64,000 nucleotides of DNA from Gyromitra esculenta (GCA_038503075.1 JBCAML010000002.1:2108001-2172000), one strand, 5' to 3'; counted from the first letter of the stretch, positions 12,137 through 24,560 are shown. The notes: a model not told the origin generated them from the sequence alone. Made by a program: numbers and translations.

Positions 12137-12158
12137 ACCGGGCCCGTACGGGCCCGGT
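12137..12158. repeat. Perfect 22-bp GC-rich palindrome
   Basis: The sequence is its own reverse complement over 22 bp. The centre is CCCGTACGGG and the flanking arms are ACCGGG and CCCGGT. It is an isolated GC block in AT-rich DNA. Its function is unknown; it could be a cruciform-forming site or a transposon relic. Confidence 0.6.
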
Positions 12159-12282
12159 GACGGTCTAAGGGATATAATATTTTGACCCGTTAGTTTATCG
12201 AAAACTGACTGACCAACCATAGTATACTGCTGTGGTGACATGCTAGATTTGGCTTAGTCGTATCTCTAATAGTCTTGGAATA

Positions 12283-12496
12283 CCGTATTCACTCGGATAA
12301 TTGGCTAAGTCCGGTATCTCCAGGGTGCTTGCAGCAACCAGCAAACTACACGCTGTGCGCAGGTACTTCAGAAGCTGCTGGTCGTTACAACTCCATGTTC
12401 TGAGTTCTGGGAGCACAAAAGCTTTATATATAATTTGCTAACTACAACAAGTACCTCGGAGATACCGGACTTAGCCAATTATACGAGTAAATACGG
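12283..12496. mobile_element. 214-bp MITE with 39-bp TIRs and TA duplication
   Basis: The left TIR starts CCGTATTCACTCGGATAA and the inverted right TIR starts CCGTATTTACTCGTATAA. Both continue TTGGCTAAGTCCGGTATCTCC, giving two mismatches over 39 bp. TA flanks both ends (12281-12282 and 12497-12498). The interior of about 135 bp has no coding capacity. The ends resemble those of the MITE at 32192-32370, with a shared CC(A/G)TAT-TACTCG start, suggesting mobilisation by a related Tc1/mariner-class transposase. Confidence 0.8.
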
Positions 12497-12498
12497 TA

Positions 12499-15400
12499 TC
12501 TGTATATACGGTATTCAATGACAGTAGCACGCGGTTTCTACGTACTAAGAGCGCCTAGATATGTAGGTATATGTTATACTTATAGCTATAGGAAGATTTA
12601 GCTAATCCTCTGGACTCACTGAGTAACAACCGATCACGAGTCTACAATAGAATAATTCAAAAAAAAAAACCTTCTTATATATCTGATATTGAGTGTTATA
12701 GTGCTCTAGTAATGATAAACTATATTTTTTGCTGCGTCATTTCGGCCCCAGAATTTCACGATGTATGTTGCATTGTTTGATGGCAGATAGTGTAGGACTA
12801 CACACCCATCCACGGGAAAGGATCCAGCTTGTACGTCAGCTGCTATTCCGAAGCCTAAGTAAATCGCGGAACGAGAAAGACTTTCCTGTGTTACGGCCTG
12901 CATTCCAGAGCACTGGCCAAACATGGGTATCGCAATAGGCAATAGATACAATCTAAAATGATATCGATAGGTTTCCTCTCAACGTTAACTGGTAAATCTA
13001 AGTTTAAGCCTATTAACCTATGAGTCCCATGTAGTGGTCTGATCTGTGTAATGCATGCCAATACTGTGAAGGTTACATGGTGGGTTATTTGATGGTCTGG
13101 TACTGTATGTGCGCGAGATGTTAAGTGAACTTTCAGAGCTTGATGACGATTAAGTGAGCACTAGTACCAACCCGAGGACTCAACATGAGTTGGATCAGCA
13201 GGTACGAATGCTAGGCGGTTCTCTATCACAGGCTTTTTACACGTGGAGCTTTTTACACGTGGATAAATATGTTTTCTGGTCATTCGGGGTAACATGAAAC
13301 CTACCTGAAAGGAGGAAGGAAATGATTTTTCTACCAGAAACATAACTAACCATCCCACGGTGTGACAAAGAAAAGTACGACTAGGTGATAAGGAATGTTC
13401 GACGCAAGCTTGGCAAGTGTTGTCAAACCCACTCCCCTGCATCGAACAAGATATCTACCAATAATGTAGACCTGGGTTACTGCAACAGCCTGAAAGTAGA
13501 CACACGAGACCTAAGCGTTGACACGTCTTATCTCAAACCAGGCTTGGCTGCCTACTGAAAAGCAATGAGATTATTTTATCTTTGAACTTAGGCATGGATC
13601 AATCCTGGGATGAGCATTTGTATCATCTACATACTCTTCTCCTCATGAACAGGCGGGGTCTGATTCGAAACTGACAAGGCTGAGGATGGATATCAACCTG
13701 GTGGGCTTCAGATTTCGAATGATAGCTCACAGATTTAAATTTATTCTGGTCGAGATTCGTGAGGAATTCCATTTGCTAACACATGTGCGTGCAAGCCTTT
13801 CGTCAAAATATCTCCGCAAGCGAATGAGATTAGCGATTTGAGAGACGATGGAGACCCGGCAATTTTTAGGGTTGGTTAGATCTTGATACTATAGTGGGAT
13901 TTAAATGCTATCAAATGCTCAAGTATGTTTTGATATGTTTAATAATACCATTACTATCAGCTGGCATCTAGGTATAGACTTCAATCTATGTGCGATCCAA
14001 TCTCTACAGCGACTTCTCCGGGGCCTGCATGCAGACGGGATGAGCTAACAGTTGGTTTCATGAAATTTTCCGCTTATTGGTAGATCGAAGGAAATACTGT
14101 GTATAAGGGAACGATAAGAGGCTAAGTTATATAGTCAGAACGCAGAGTGGTTGTGCGAGCAAGCCAAGTGAATCCGAGTCGGGGAACTTAATTCGATTTC
14201 AAGTTCTAATCCCGCCAAACAGTTCTTAAACCTTTCATCCCCATTCCCTTCTCTTTCTTTCCTTTTGTTAGACTTAAAGCTGGATCGATTTGCTCTTTTA
14301 CCTCGAAATGATCTGTCGACATGCCCGAAAGCTTAAGGGAGACATAACTAACTTCCTGTTTCTTCTCCTCCAAGGACAATTTGGTTTATCGACCCTTCGA
14401 ACAACTACGAGATTCGTCCAAATGGAAGGCACAAAGCAGAAAGCAAGAAAAAAAACAAGGGACGCTAGGAATCTAAGTTCCGGTGATCACGAGTTTATGC
14501 GGATCACTACTAAGTATTACTTCACAATCGATCCCCCGAAAGCAATGCCAGGGGGAAAAAAATAATTTAACTTGCTTTCCGATAAGATACCAGCTTTAAG
14601 TACTCGCTAGTTATAATTTAGTTAACACTAGGTTCACGATAATTAACTCTGCGCGTTTGCACAATTGCATAATCGGGGGTAGAGCCCGCGCACCAACCAA
14701 CCTTAATGCCTCGAGTATTTGATCTGCACTCGAGCTCGGATCCGGACCCGATAGCAAATCTCGAAAACAACTTTCAAATAAGCCCAGTTGAGTTGCTGAA
14801 ATTAAGAATATGTTACTCCCGGAGTATTACTCCACTTATACTAACTCCTAGGTCAACAACGCGGCTATTGCTATTTACATTAGGATATTAGACGACACAC
14901 ATTTAGAGCCAGAAGTAATACGATAATTCTACTTCCCCACATGCGTTATACCACTTCCATCCCAGGTAAATCTTTCTCATATTGTGCAAATCCTCGTGTG
15001 GGTCGTTTTGGATAATTTAGCGAAGCCTTTTTAATAGATATTGCGCTTTCGTGTACTTCGCCATGATGCTACATGCACCGTTTTCTAGAATCGGATGTTA
15101 GGCCCAAGCCGTATGCCTACTTACAGTAACTTAAGGTCACAGGTATGCTGACAGCTGGCCAAGTCACCATACGCAAGTCACCATGTGACTTAATAACCAC
15201 TTCAAAAAGAGAAAGTTTTGCTCAATCGCTGTTTATCATCAATCGCGATAGCCAGCTCATTCGCTCGTATATGGTTGAAGAAGGTGGCGAGCTCTTGACC
15301 CTTGTATAATGCAGGAACAAAGAAAAATCTAACGGTTACAATTCATTCCAGCATCAAATCTAAGACACAGACACATGCCCCTGCCGAAAAGGCTTAGGAA

Positions 15401-17447
15401 AAACTTGAAGTTAAGCGAAGCCTAGGAGTTGAATAGCTTGTTTTTTCATCGTTCACTCTTTTCAGACAAGCTTTAATCCCCGGCACTTATGGCAGAAGCA
15501 ACGGAGGAAAACGTCTAGCGGCAAATCAGTGGCATGAAGACGTCGACACGGTAGTGTTTGACTACTTGAAGATCTACGCTTGACGTGGACACTTAGGTTT
15601 CCTAATCTAAAGAGGAAAGTCCTCCCTCTGACGGTACACGACGACGACTTTAGTAACACGGGTTTTAAAGTCAGGGTGGTTATGAGTGAACCCAGTATTT
15701 CTTGCAGTGGTTTGGTCTCAAGACAAGTCTATAGGTAGGTTCTAACAGTGAAGCCCGCGATAGTGAAATAGCCCTTCTATAGATCTATAAGGGAACTTTT
15801 TGCTGGTGAACACTCGAGAATACTTACTCCAACCCTACAGGACAGTTTAAAACTTGGAGTATTGTAAAGTGCGATTTACGCGCTCACTAGGTATAACATT
15901 CTGTTGCTATTAACAGCTACTTTGCATATACTACTGGCCACTAACAAGTAAAACTGTCAGAAATGGTGTCGGGAAAGCGGCATGTTGTCTAGGTGACGAT
16001 TCTGTGGTTGACACGTTGACAGGCATATCAGCCTATCCTATCCACTGATTCCTAGGCAACCCGACGTCACAGCGATAAAGGTGTGGGGCTATCTCTTCTC
16101 CACGTCTCCTAGCATCCAGCTTGCCGTTGTTTCTAGTCCTTGGGACCAACCAAATAAGTGCTGTACTTGTACCTGGAAGTTAAAACATTAGAGTTTTTCT
16201 CGAGATGAAACTCGAAAAAGTAAAACCCCGATCATCACATGGTACCCTCTCAAAGTCCCTTCTTGAGGTTGATTCCTATTCTTATTGATTACAGGGGTAC
16301 ATGAAGCAGTTCCTTCCATCTACCGCAGCTTCGGAAGACCCCAAAACATTAATGCAGGGTCTTCAACTGCAAGCCTTCCACGCCTTGGACACGTTGTTCC
16401 TTGTTAACGACAAACTTCGTTCTCCTTCACCGTTCCCGTAAACCATCTCGTGCCCGCTTCAGGTTCGAGCTAGAGGGCACTCACCTTTGTCGTTGGCAAA
16501 CATGAGGATGCAGGCAATTTCTAATGCAGAAATGGGATCAATGCATCACATGTGTGGTCAAAAATGTGTTTGATACCCATCCTTCCCCAAGTTTGCCTCG
16601 AACTCCACTTAGTTAGGATTCTCCTGGACTGCAGAGGTCCGCTGTCAATTTTTCGCCTGTTCGTTCACACGGCTTCAGATTACCCATTGGTTCTTCCACA
16701 CCTCCTCATTTGCGTGGTTCGTCTCCGATTGCTCGAAGATAGCTGGAAAGACTTCGCTTCTTCCGTCGTTCTCGGTAACTCGTTTTCACATTGGTGCACC
16801 GTTTGGGTTCTGGGAACAGCTGATTGGCTCAGGGGTCTTGGTTCACCCCGAAGACGAAACGGGAAAAACAAAATGAGCAAAAGAAAAGAAAGAATGCGTA
16901 ATTTTGTATGTAATCGAGTTAACGGTCGTGGTAGTGGTGAAGAATTTTATAAAATTATCGTTAATTCACCACACACACTCCACCTTTCTCGTTTCGTCTG
17001 AAGAAGCCGACATTGAGTTTCCAATTTTCTTTCCTCTACCTCTCATTCTGTCTATACCAAAAATTCTACATCCCTTTGGCCATCTCTCAATTTCCCATTT
17101 GTTGGGTTCCACGTATTCGACATCCACCGATATCCCTTCTGCTTCAATTGAAACTAGATACTGAGTCCGCTCATTGCTGGACACATCAGATCTTCCCGAG
17201 CTTTCCACGTCAACAGGCCTCGATTGAGAGAGTCTTCAGGCGACCCCTTTCCCTTTAGATATCCTAATATTTCTTTCAGTTACTAGTTCCCACCATTACT
17301 CATTTCCTCACACTTCAGATCAATCACCTCTACCAGCCTTCACTAAGCTTTATCGACAACCCAAACTCGGACTCATCTATCTATCCTCTGGCAGGAGATA
17401 GAACCACTCAATTCTTTCCCACAACCACTGCGCGACCAATTTCGAAA
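12499..17447. other. Long gene-poor region and AA11 gene upstream sequence
   Basis: No convincing exon was found. The longest frames (14290-14565 and 16552-17001, +) have no recognisable domain or plausible splice partner. From about 16550 the plus strand becomes pyrimidine-rich, consistent with the promoter/5' leader of the AA11 gene. A TATA-like TTTATAAAA lies near 16946, but its relation to the gene is uncertain. Confidence 0.4.
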
Positions 17448-18927
17448 ATGACAGGAAGGAAAGAATTACAGGTAGCAACTATGCTATTTTTCTTCGTACT
17501 ACTCTCCATTTTAAGATTTTCGTCAGCACATATGGTCATGTCCTCACCTCCACCAATAAATTACCCAACCAATCCTTATTATATCGTCTCAAAAGCAGAC
17601 TTTGACTACACCGCTCCATTAACACCCACTGGCTCCAATTTTCCTTGCAGGGGGCATCTAAAGGACTTAGATACACCACAAGGACAATCTGTAAAAACCT
17701 ATAAACCGGGCAGCACGCTGAGTATGACGTAAGACATTCCTCCACTCCACAGCAAGCAACCTAATTACATAAATTAACTTTGAATTTTATGAGAAATCCA
17801 GTATTTCCGGTTCAGCCGTTCATGGAGGTAATTACCCCCACGTTTCATCCCTATATATATATTTCGGAAGATTTTTAACTAATAGTGCCCTTTAAATTTC
17901 AATAGGTGGTTCGTGTCAAGTAGCGCTTTCGTACGACAAAGGGACCACGTGGACAGTCATCAAATCATTCATAGGCAATTGCCCACACGCGGTGCCTGGC
18001 GGTGATCAAACATTTTCAGTCCCAATCCCGACTAACGCTCCCAGCGGGGTAGCCGTATTTGCATGGTAAGTTTATTCCCATATTACTAATTCTTGTTCTC
18101 TCGGCTAGTCACGAGGCTTACTAAACCGCTTTGGGTATTAAAGGACATGGTTCAACAATGTTGGGAACCGCGAAATGTACATGAACTGCGCGGTCATTAC
18201 GATCAGTTCATCTGGCTCCAAACTCAAAGAAAGAGCGGCGTTCAGCGGCCCAACTATTTTCCTTGCCAATATTGGGAACGGATGTACCACGGCTTCAGGC
18301 ACAGATGTTGTCTTCCCAAATCCTGGAACTGTTGTTGAATATGGTGGAAACCAGGCTGCTCGAGCTGCGCCTATAGGTAGTTGCCAGGGCGCAGTCTTGA
18401 CTGGTGGGGCTGGTGGTGGGACTGGTGGTGGGACTGACACTGGCGGGACTGGCACTGGCGGGACTGGTGGTGATACTAGCGGTGATACTAGCGGCGGCGG
18501 GGCGAGCGGAACTACTAGTATATTGTATGCACCAACGGCGACCAGTACTAGAACAGGCAACCAAGGTAAGACTACTGTGGTATCAACCTTTTCATATGTC
18601 AATTCTGCCATTCTAGTTTCTACAGCACATACTTTTACTACCCTATATCCATCCTCTCCTGAACCATCTGCGGCAGGCCTCCAAAGCTCAAAGGTGTACA
18701 CGTATACAAATACGGCGACGACTAAAATTATGTATCCGGGGACCGCAACTAACAATGCTGAGGGCAACCCAGATGTCCAAGGGAATCTTGGATGCGCTTA
18801 CTGGAGGAGTCAAGGCTACGTTTGCAGCGCCGCTGCTCCAGCTCTGCTAGGGCAACAGGTAGCCATACGTATTGTTTTTGGTTTTCTAGCTTTTGCTTGG
18901 ATCTGTGGCTTTCTGAGAGTGTTTTAA
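17448..18927 (+). CDS. AA11-type lytic polysaccharide monooxygenase, secreted
   Basis: Four-exon model: 17448-17728, 17802-17827 (26-nt microexon), 17906-18065 and 18144-18927. The introns are 73, 78 and 78 nt, all GT-AG. The total is 1251 nt, or 416 aa. Residues 1-27 form a signal peptide ending FSSA, so cleavage would expose His28 (HMVMSSPPP) as the N-terminal copper ligand. The second His is in SGSAVHGGGSCQV, rebuilt across introns 1 and 2. AWTWFNNVGNREMYMNCA, rebuilt across intron 3, supplies the conserved Tyr-containing block. These are AA11 hallmarks; characterised members oxidatively cleave chitin, so fungal wall or arthropod chitin is the likely substrate. A Gly/Thr/Ser-rich linker (about residues 245-285) follows. 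The C-terminal part contains GNLGCAYWRSQGYVC and a final hydrophobic VAIRIVFGFLAFAWICGF with almost no tail, resembling a GPI-anchor signal or TM anchor. A chitin-binding module is not obvious. Confidence 0.88.
18398..18512 (+). repeat. In-gene ACTGG(T/C)GG minisatellite encoding Gly/Thr linker
   Basis: Tandem variants of ACTGGTGGTGGG, ACTGGCGGG and GGTGATACTAGC lie in the last exon of the AA11 gene and encode GGGTGGGTDTGG- and GDTSGDTSGGG-like sequence. Such linkers commonly vary in length between strains by replication slippage. Confidence 0.7.
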
Positions 18928-20602
18928 GCATCCTTAGAGAGTGTTTAAAACAGATAAGAAGCCGAGATATCGGAAAACGAATATTCACGGCTGGTCTAGC
19001 CCTTTCCTTTGTTCTTTCTTGTTTTCTCTTTTCCCTTCACTTCTTCTTGGAGTTGGTATAGAAAAAAAAGCATCTTTCTTATTACCGGGACTGGATTTGT
19101 GGATCTTAAAACCGATTACTATTTTACATGGGATTTTGGTGGGAGTTAATGCATGAAGGGGAGGTCTTATGTTCTTTGGGGGGTACTCAATCTGATCCTA
19201 GCTGGCTATAGGACTAATTTTCCTCCTTTGTTTTTATTTCTTTTTAGTTTGGCACTGGGATGCATACACATTTCTTTGGCGTTTGCATATGCATTTGGGC
19301 TGGGTCTATTTTTGTCGGGCCTTCGGAAATTTCTCTGGCCATCCTTTCCCTTGTAATTTCTCTCCCTTTTTTCCTTTATACGTATATATACGTAACTGTT
19401 TGCATGAGTTCTTTTATATTATTTAGATACGTATATAAATCATATACAAATATATTGGTACGATTTTACTTAAATCAAAGGTATGATTTTTAGGGGATGA
19501 ATCATCCCTCAAGTAGTCACTCCAGATGAGAACTAGCACGAGCCGTACCAGTCAAAGAATTACTTTGGTAGCCACCACCAGAAGCCCAAAGTATGCTACC
19601 AATTTCGGCCTCATTATTGCTATATGCACTGAATAACATGAAGCTATAAAAACCGTCGATTACTTGTAGCCCCGCCTTCGAGTTTTATGTCTCTCAACAT
19701 GAGATATCACTCGTTATTACAACATCAAACTAAAAAACAAGATCAGTTGATTGGGAAAGTCTTGGCGCCTCACCTGGCATCCTTTTCGTGTTCTTTTGAC
19801 ACCTTCCCTTCCTCCACAGCACCCTTGAAATATTGGTTTGGAGATTAGACCACTATTTCTGGCATTTCAGATATCCCTCTCTCGTGTTTAAACGGTGGTA
19901 TGATCATATGAGTACTACGGATGTAAGGGAAGTCTGTCACCAGGTGGTGGTACTGGTGGTGCGAAACTCAACTCAAGATTATGGTAACCCTCAAAAACTT
20001 AAGACAAGCTTACAGAAAGTAGAGAGGCTTCAGGAATAGAGTAAATAAAAGGTTATTTAACGAAAAAAGAGCACCGGAATACCGAGTGTGAAGGGAAGCG
20101 CCGCCACTTGTCGACATATTCACCCTATACCCCAAGTGCAGTTCTATCTACAAAGTCTTAGCACTCCCCTTCTATCGAGTAGTGCGGCTGCTAACCGATT
20201 GAGATTGTAATTTTTGCAGAAAACAGCTGCATAAATTTGCTGAATTTTATTTAGTATCTCAGTATCTCCTCTTTTTTTTGTATACTATTCCCAGCTTGAT
20301 CTACAACTACTTTGCTTACTATCAACAGATCGGTAGAGTGCCAGAACCCTGCGAATGCGACTGTACAGTCCCGTTCGAAAAGTCTTGGCACAGCTCATCT
20401 CTATTGGGCACCTGCAGCAGATTGAGGCTATAGTTTGTTGTAGAAGGTAGTTATGTGAAACTGTTAGTTGTTATTCAGCATCTTAGGATTTTCATAGCTT
20501 TCTTCTCTTTTGATTTACTGTTCCATCTCGATCCACGACTATTTGGTTTATTATCAGTGGTTGGTGGGGTGCCAGGATTTCGCGAACATGACCGTGCATG
20601 TG
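18928..20602. other. AA11 downstream region with a diverged direct duplication
   Basis: No gene is supported. Two diverged direct copies of about 105 bp lie near 20270-20375 and 20503-20605. Each runs CCCAGCTTGATCTACAACTA- or CCATCTCGATCCACGACTA-like sequence, through an ATCA(A/G) block and a GGTGCCAG block, to GCGAA(C/T). The region 19000-19500 is pyrimidine-rich. Confidence 0.35.
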
Positions 20603-20940
20603 GTAGACAGGTTGGCCTCGTCCCGAGAACGGCCCTAGAGCGAGCACCAATCAAAATATGAGAATCGTTATGTGGTTTGCGGCTGGTTGCAACGAACCTG
20701 GCGATTTACCCACAAGTGGTATCATCAACAGCATCTGCAGCCTAGGTTAGTGACAGCTATAGTTATCTTCTACTAGGTCAGTATGGGCTGCTCTTGGAGT
20801 GAAATCAGGTATAGATTCAAGATATCATATTAGTTTCTCAAATACAGAGTTAATCTTTGGGTTACAAGTACGTAAGTATAGACTCGTTTTGATTGGTGCT
20901 CGCTGCAGGACCGTTCTCGGCACAGGGCCAACCTGTCTAC
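20603..20940. repeat. 54-bp inverted repeats, possible decayed MITE
   Basis: The arms 20603-20656 and 20887-20940 are inverted copies. Both start GTAGACAGGTTGGCC, share CCGAGAACGG, and end AGCGAGCACCAATCAAAA, with several mismatches in between. The 230-bp interior is non-coding. No clear target duplication is visible, so the true ends may lie outside the arms. Confidence 0.55.
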
Positions 20941-21575
20941 TGACCGAAACATGTTCTGTCACACTCACGCTAGTTTAATACAGTTGTAATACATAATGCT
21001 AGTGGTTACTTGTACAAACCAGTTGAACATAATCAGTTCCTCTTGTTAATGTGAGTGATTACCCCAAACCTTACATTCGTTTCATTGTTTCTCATACGAA
21101 ACGCGGGGCGTTGAACGCAAAAAATCATCATAATTGGGCTGCCCTAGCACAGTTTTGTCATCCTGTCGATCGATCAAGGTTTAGCAACCGAGATGCACGT
21201 TGCTGCAGAAATCTATTTATTGCAGCACTCTCGGCTTAGTTTGGTGTGACGAGCAACAAGCGCCCTGAAGCACCTCAGCTTACCGATATCAAAACCGTAT
21301 ACCTGACATAGCACAGAATAATCTGATCACTTCCTTCGATAGTCTTCAGGATCCATCGCTTTATGCGCTATTTAGCTCACCTATTCTCCCCACTCTCCAT
21401 ACTCTTGCTAAATTTCGTTCCTTTGGCCCACGATTCCAGCAGTCGAGACCTTTCACTCATTCAATTCCGTTGTATAAGCTTCGCATCGATACTAGTTTTA
21501 ATAACTCTGCTACGTTCCTCGGGCTAGACTTTTTTTCTTCTGATTTAGTGATAAGATCCTCCCTCAAAATAGCAT
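20941..21575. other. Upstream region of the 239-aa gene
   Basis: No other gene is recognised. The last 150 bp is moderately pyrimidine-rich, as in the leaders of other genes here. Confidence 0.35.
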
Positions 21576-22295
21576 ATGGCACGCTCTCAAACGTTCCCTC
21601 GCTATGCTCCCCCACCAGGCCCTGGCGCGCTTGCCCGCTCCACAACTACATATTCAATAACTCAGCGACCTACATTTTCTACTTCAGATCCGTCACAACC
21701 TCTCCCAGCAAGCTCTGCTTCGTTTGCCTACCATACACCGACAGCCCTAATCCCAACAGCCTTTGAGCCAACTTTCAAGACTGCTCCTGCCCCCGCCCAA
21801 AGAGCCGCAGAAACAATAGCAGCTTCTGAAGAGATAAAGCCGGACAAGTCCAAACGATTTCTCTCGACAAAACTCTATTTCTCCGGCAGCAGTTGCGACG
21901 GGAAAGATACAGTTTTCACTTTCACATCAGCCAACAGGACCTGGGGAACTGTATTTAACTCTCTGACGCTAGGCCTCTCTGCTCCTTTATGTAGGGTTTA
22001 TTTCGTCGAAATTCTATTCGAGGACCGACAGATCTCTGGCCAGGATAATGTCAAGAACTTCTTGGAGAAAACCCTTGGTTTTTCAAAGATGGGGGGGTTG
22101 ACTACAGGGGATAATATTGTCCGGTGGCTAGAATACCAAGAATCGAACGAGCTGAGAGGCTTTGGGTTTGAGAAATTGCAGGGGAATAGCTTTGCGGTGT
22201 ATCTGTTGACAATTCCGGCATTAGGAGGAGGAGTACCAGATACCATTCCCCTGAGAAGAAGCGCCGAGAGGAGATATAAAGTTTGTTTTTTCTAA
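21576..22295 (+). CDS. Hypothetical protein, 239 aa, intronless
   Basis: A single open frame of 240 codons starts at ATG 21576. Residues 1-90 are Pro/Ala/Ser/Thr-rich and probably disordered, beginning MARSQTFPRYAPPPGPG. Residues 95-230 look like a folded domain of mixed polarity: TKLYFSGSSCDGKDTVFTF, then TWGTVFNSLTLGLSAPLCRV, FVEILFEDRQISGQDNVKNF and GNSFAVYLLTIPALGGG. There is no signal peptide or TM helix. I do not recognise the family. Length, balanced composition and codon usage make it more likely than not to be a real gene, but no motif confirms it. Its neighbours give no functional hint. Confidence 0.6.
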   Translation: MARSQTFPRYAPPPGPGALARSTTTYSITQRPTFSTSDPSQPLPASSASFAYHTPTALIPTAFEPTFKTAPAPAQRAAETIAASEEIKPDKSKRFLSTKLYFSGSSCDGKDTVFTFTSANRTWGTVFNSLTLGLSAPLCRVYFVEILFEDRQISGQDNVKNFLEKTLGFSKMGGLTTGDNIVRWLEYQESNELRGFGFEKLQGNSFAVYLLTIPALGGGVPDTIPLRRSAERRYKVCFF

Positions 22296-24560
22296 TATCC
22301 TTAATTTTTGCGGTATTGTTGCTGACACTAGTTATGCTATCAGCTATTGGATGGTGTAGATAGTATCATAATGCTTGGTGGGCGGGTATGTATCTTCCCC
22401 AACTCTCCGATTCTTTAGATATTTCTAACGGGGGATTTCTGCTCCTTAGTTTCACAATAGTGTATGGTCACTGTTCAAGTAATAAAATTTAATTTCTAGT
22501 CCCAACAAAGTGATACCAGCCCAATATCTCTCGCTCCAGCCTTCCCATAATCAAGTAATGTAAATACAGTAATTACGGGTATTTCACCCACGTGTCGCTA
22601 GGATTGTCTTTTGTGATTGCTATTCTTGGGTGTTCTGTCGACAAAAGTAATTGCGATGATTTATGAACTTTAGTTATATCAAGATGAGGTTCAGCTGCTT
22701 AACCGTAATCTACGTGACAAATAGTGAAGAAAAAGAGGTCTGTTTCATGGTTACTCGGTCATTATCGTGGAGAACTGCACATCTGCCAATCTGTAAACAG
22801 ACTTTTTATCTCTCGGAGATCTCAAGCTAGTCTGGGGGTCGCCTAGTTAGGAAGAAGAGATTGTTTCAATGCTATGGCACAGAAAAATTAGCATCAAATA
22901 GAACATATTTCTCAATTTTCAATACCGGAGAGCTAATACAGAATGTCTAATTGATGTGGCTGATAACCCAAGACAGGCACTTGTGGGTATTATCTAAGCA
23001 GTGGCGACAGATTGAGAAATCAGGGAGTATTTTGGGGCTGCGTTAATTTGTGCCTAGAGAAAGGGGTTCATCTTTGGTTCATCTTTGGGGTCTAAAAAGC
23101 TGATATACATGTGGTCACGTATTGAGGATGCGAGTGAGTGACTATGATCGCTGCTGAATCAAGATAACCACCAAGGGCATTTCATCGTGACCATAGTGAA
23201 GGGGCTGTTCCCGACCCTGGCAAAGAAAATGAATTCCTGCCTGCTGGCCTGTTCCATGGGACGATTCTACTTGTGGCTCCTGGATACCAGCAATGTTAAC
23301 TAGGAACATCTTTCGGGCCGGCGCTGTCGGGTCATATTTTGGGAGTTGCGGTATGCCACGCCACTGGATTTCTGTAGGCCCAGGTCATAGGTCATTTTTC
23401 TGAATAACTTTCGAAGCAGGTTTAATTCCTAGTACTACACGTACTACTATATATACCCCGGGAAGAGTGTTATTTGTGGATAAGACACACCTCTGGTGAC
23501 TCTCAACTAGATCTGGGGGCTACGGATGGGGTCCAGAGACGTTACTTATTTCCTCGTGTAAAATCAAGTTCATTTTGCCTGGTGGGACGTATAAATTTTC
23601 TGGTAGTTTTTGATATTTAAAAGCTGTTGCTTTCCGGGTGCAGAAATATCAAGCCAGCCGTTGAGATAATGACTGCATTTTAACACGTCAGACGATCCAC
23701 ATTAGGACTCAATTGCTGGAATTTGAATTGCATTTATTCTTGGCTTTTCTACGCTTTTTCGACCCAGCAGATATTTGGAACAGAAACTAAAGTTCTTGGT
23801 CTGCGTATACCCCTACTGTTGTATATACCATTCTTTCTCATCAGCCCAAATCCCATACCAAGTGTGACGAAGTAGAAGGCAAGAGGTTATGGGGTTATAC
23901 TTCTGCAGACATAGCCTCTAGAATCCTTTTCAGGCAAGTCCATACGGTTTTATGATGTAAACACGGGCGGGTGATAAGAGTACAACTTTTGATGGGGCTC
24001 TTTGCGGCTGAAGCTCGGTGCAGCCAACCAGCATCTTTAGTATTAGAGTCAGTTTCATATGCTTCTTTTTTTAAGACGCTGCTGAGCGGCACACTGGTTT
24101 TCATGCCTGGGGTTTGGAGCCGGAGGATGTGTTTTGGTCTACCGAAGTAGGTGTATGTATATAGATAAGTAGATGTCAAGAAAACTGCGATCGTGGGCAT
24201 AGGTAATGAATGAGGTTTACACGAATGGGCATCGAGCAGCATACGGATGGCTGCGGGCTTGTAGAAGCACATTCTCTGTGCAATTCGCGATCGGATCACT
24301 TAATTTCAGCCTTACTTGGTAGATATACACTTGCCAATTGACCCTAAGTAGACAGGCAACCCCACCTCCGTACTCCAGTCCCGCGCTGCCACCAACTTTT
24401 CTGAGACTGGGCTTGATGGTGACTAGGGTGGAAGGCGTTGTTGGGAGTTCCTGGGAGCACGAGCCTAGGTAACCGACAGGGAACGCTTATGTCGCTGCAG
24501 GCAGGAGTTGGAGTCGCGGACACCCTCATTCCCCGCTGTTTAGATCCTTTTGCCAGGTTC
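22296..24560. other. Intergenic region, nothing recognised
   Basis: No supported gene. A 134-codon open frame at 23895-24299 (-) has no recognisable domain and is probably chance. No transposon ends were recognised. Confidence 0.4.

Noticed and set aside
16552..17001. 149-codon plus-strand frame
   Set aside because: No domain, signal or splice partner; lies in the pyrimidine-rich upstream region of the AA11 gene.
18138..18767. 209-codon minus-strand frame, Pro/Val-rich
   Set aside because: Antisense of the AA11 linker and catalytic exon; composition reflects the Gly/Thr repeat on the coding strand.
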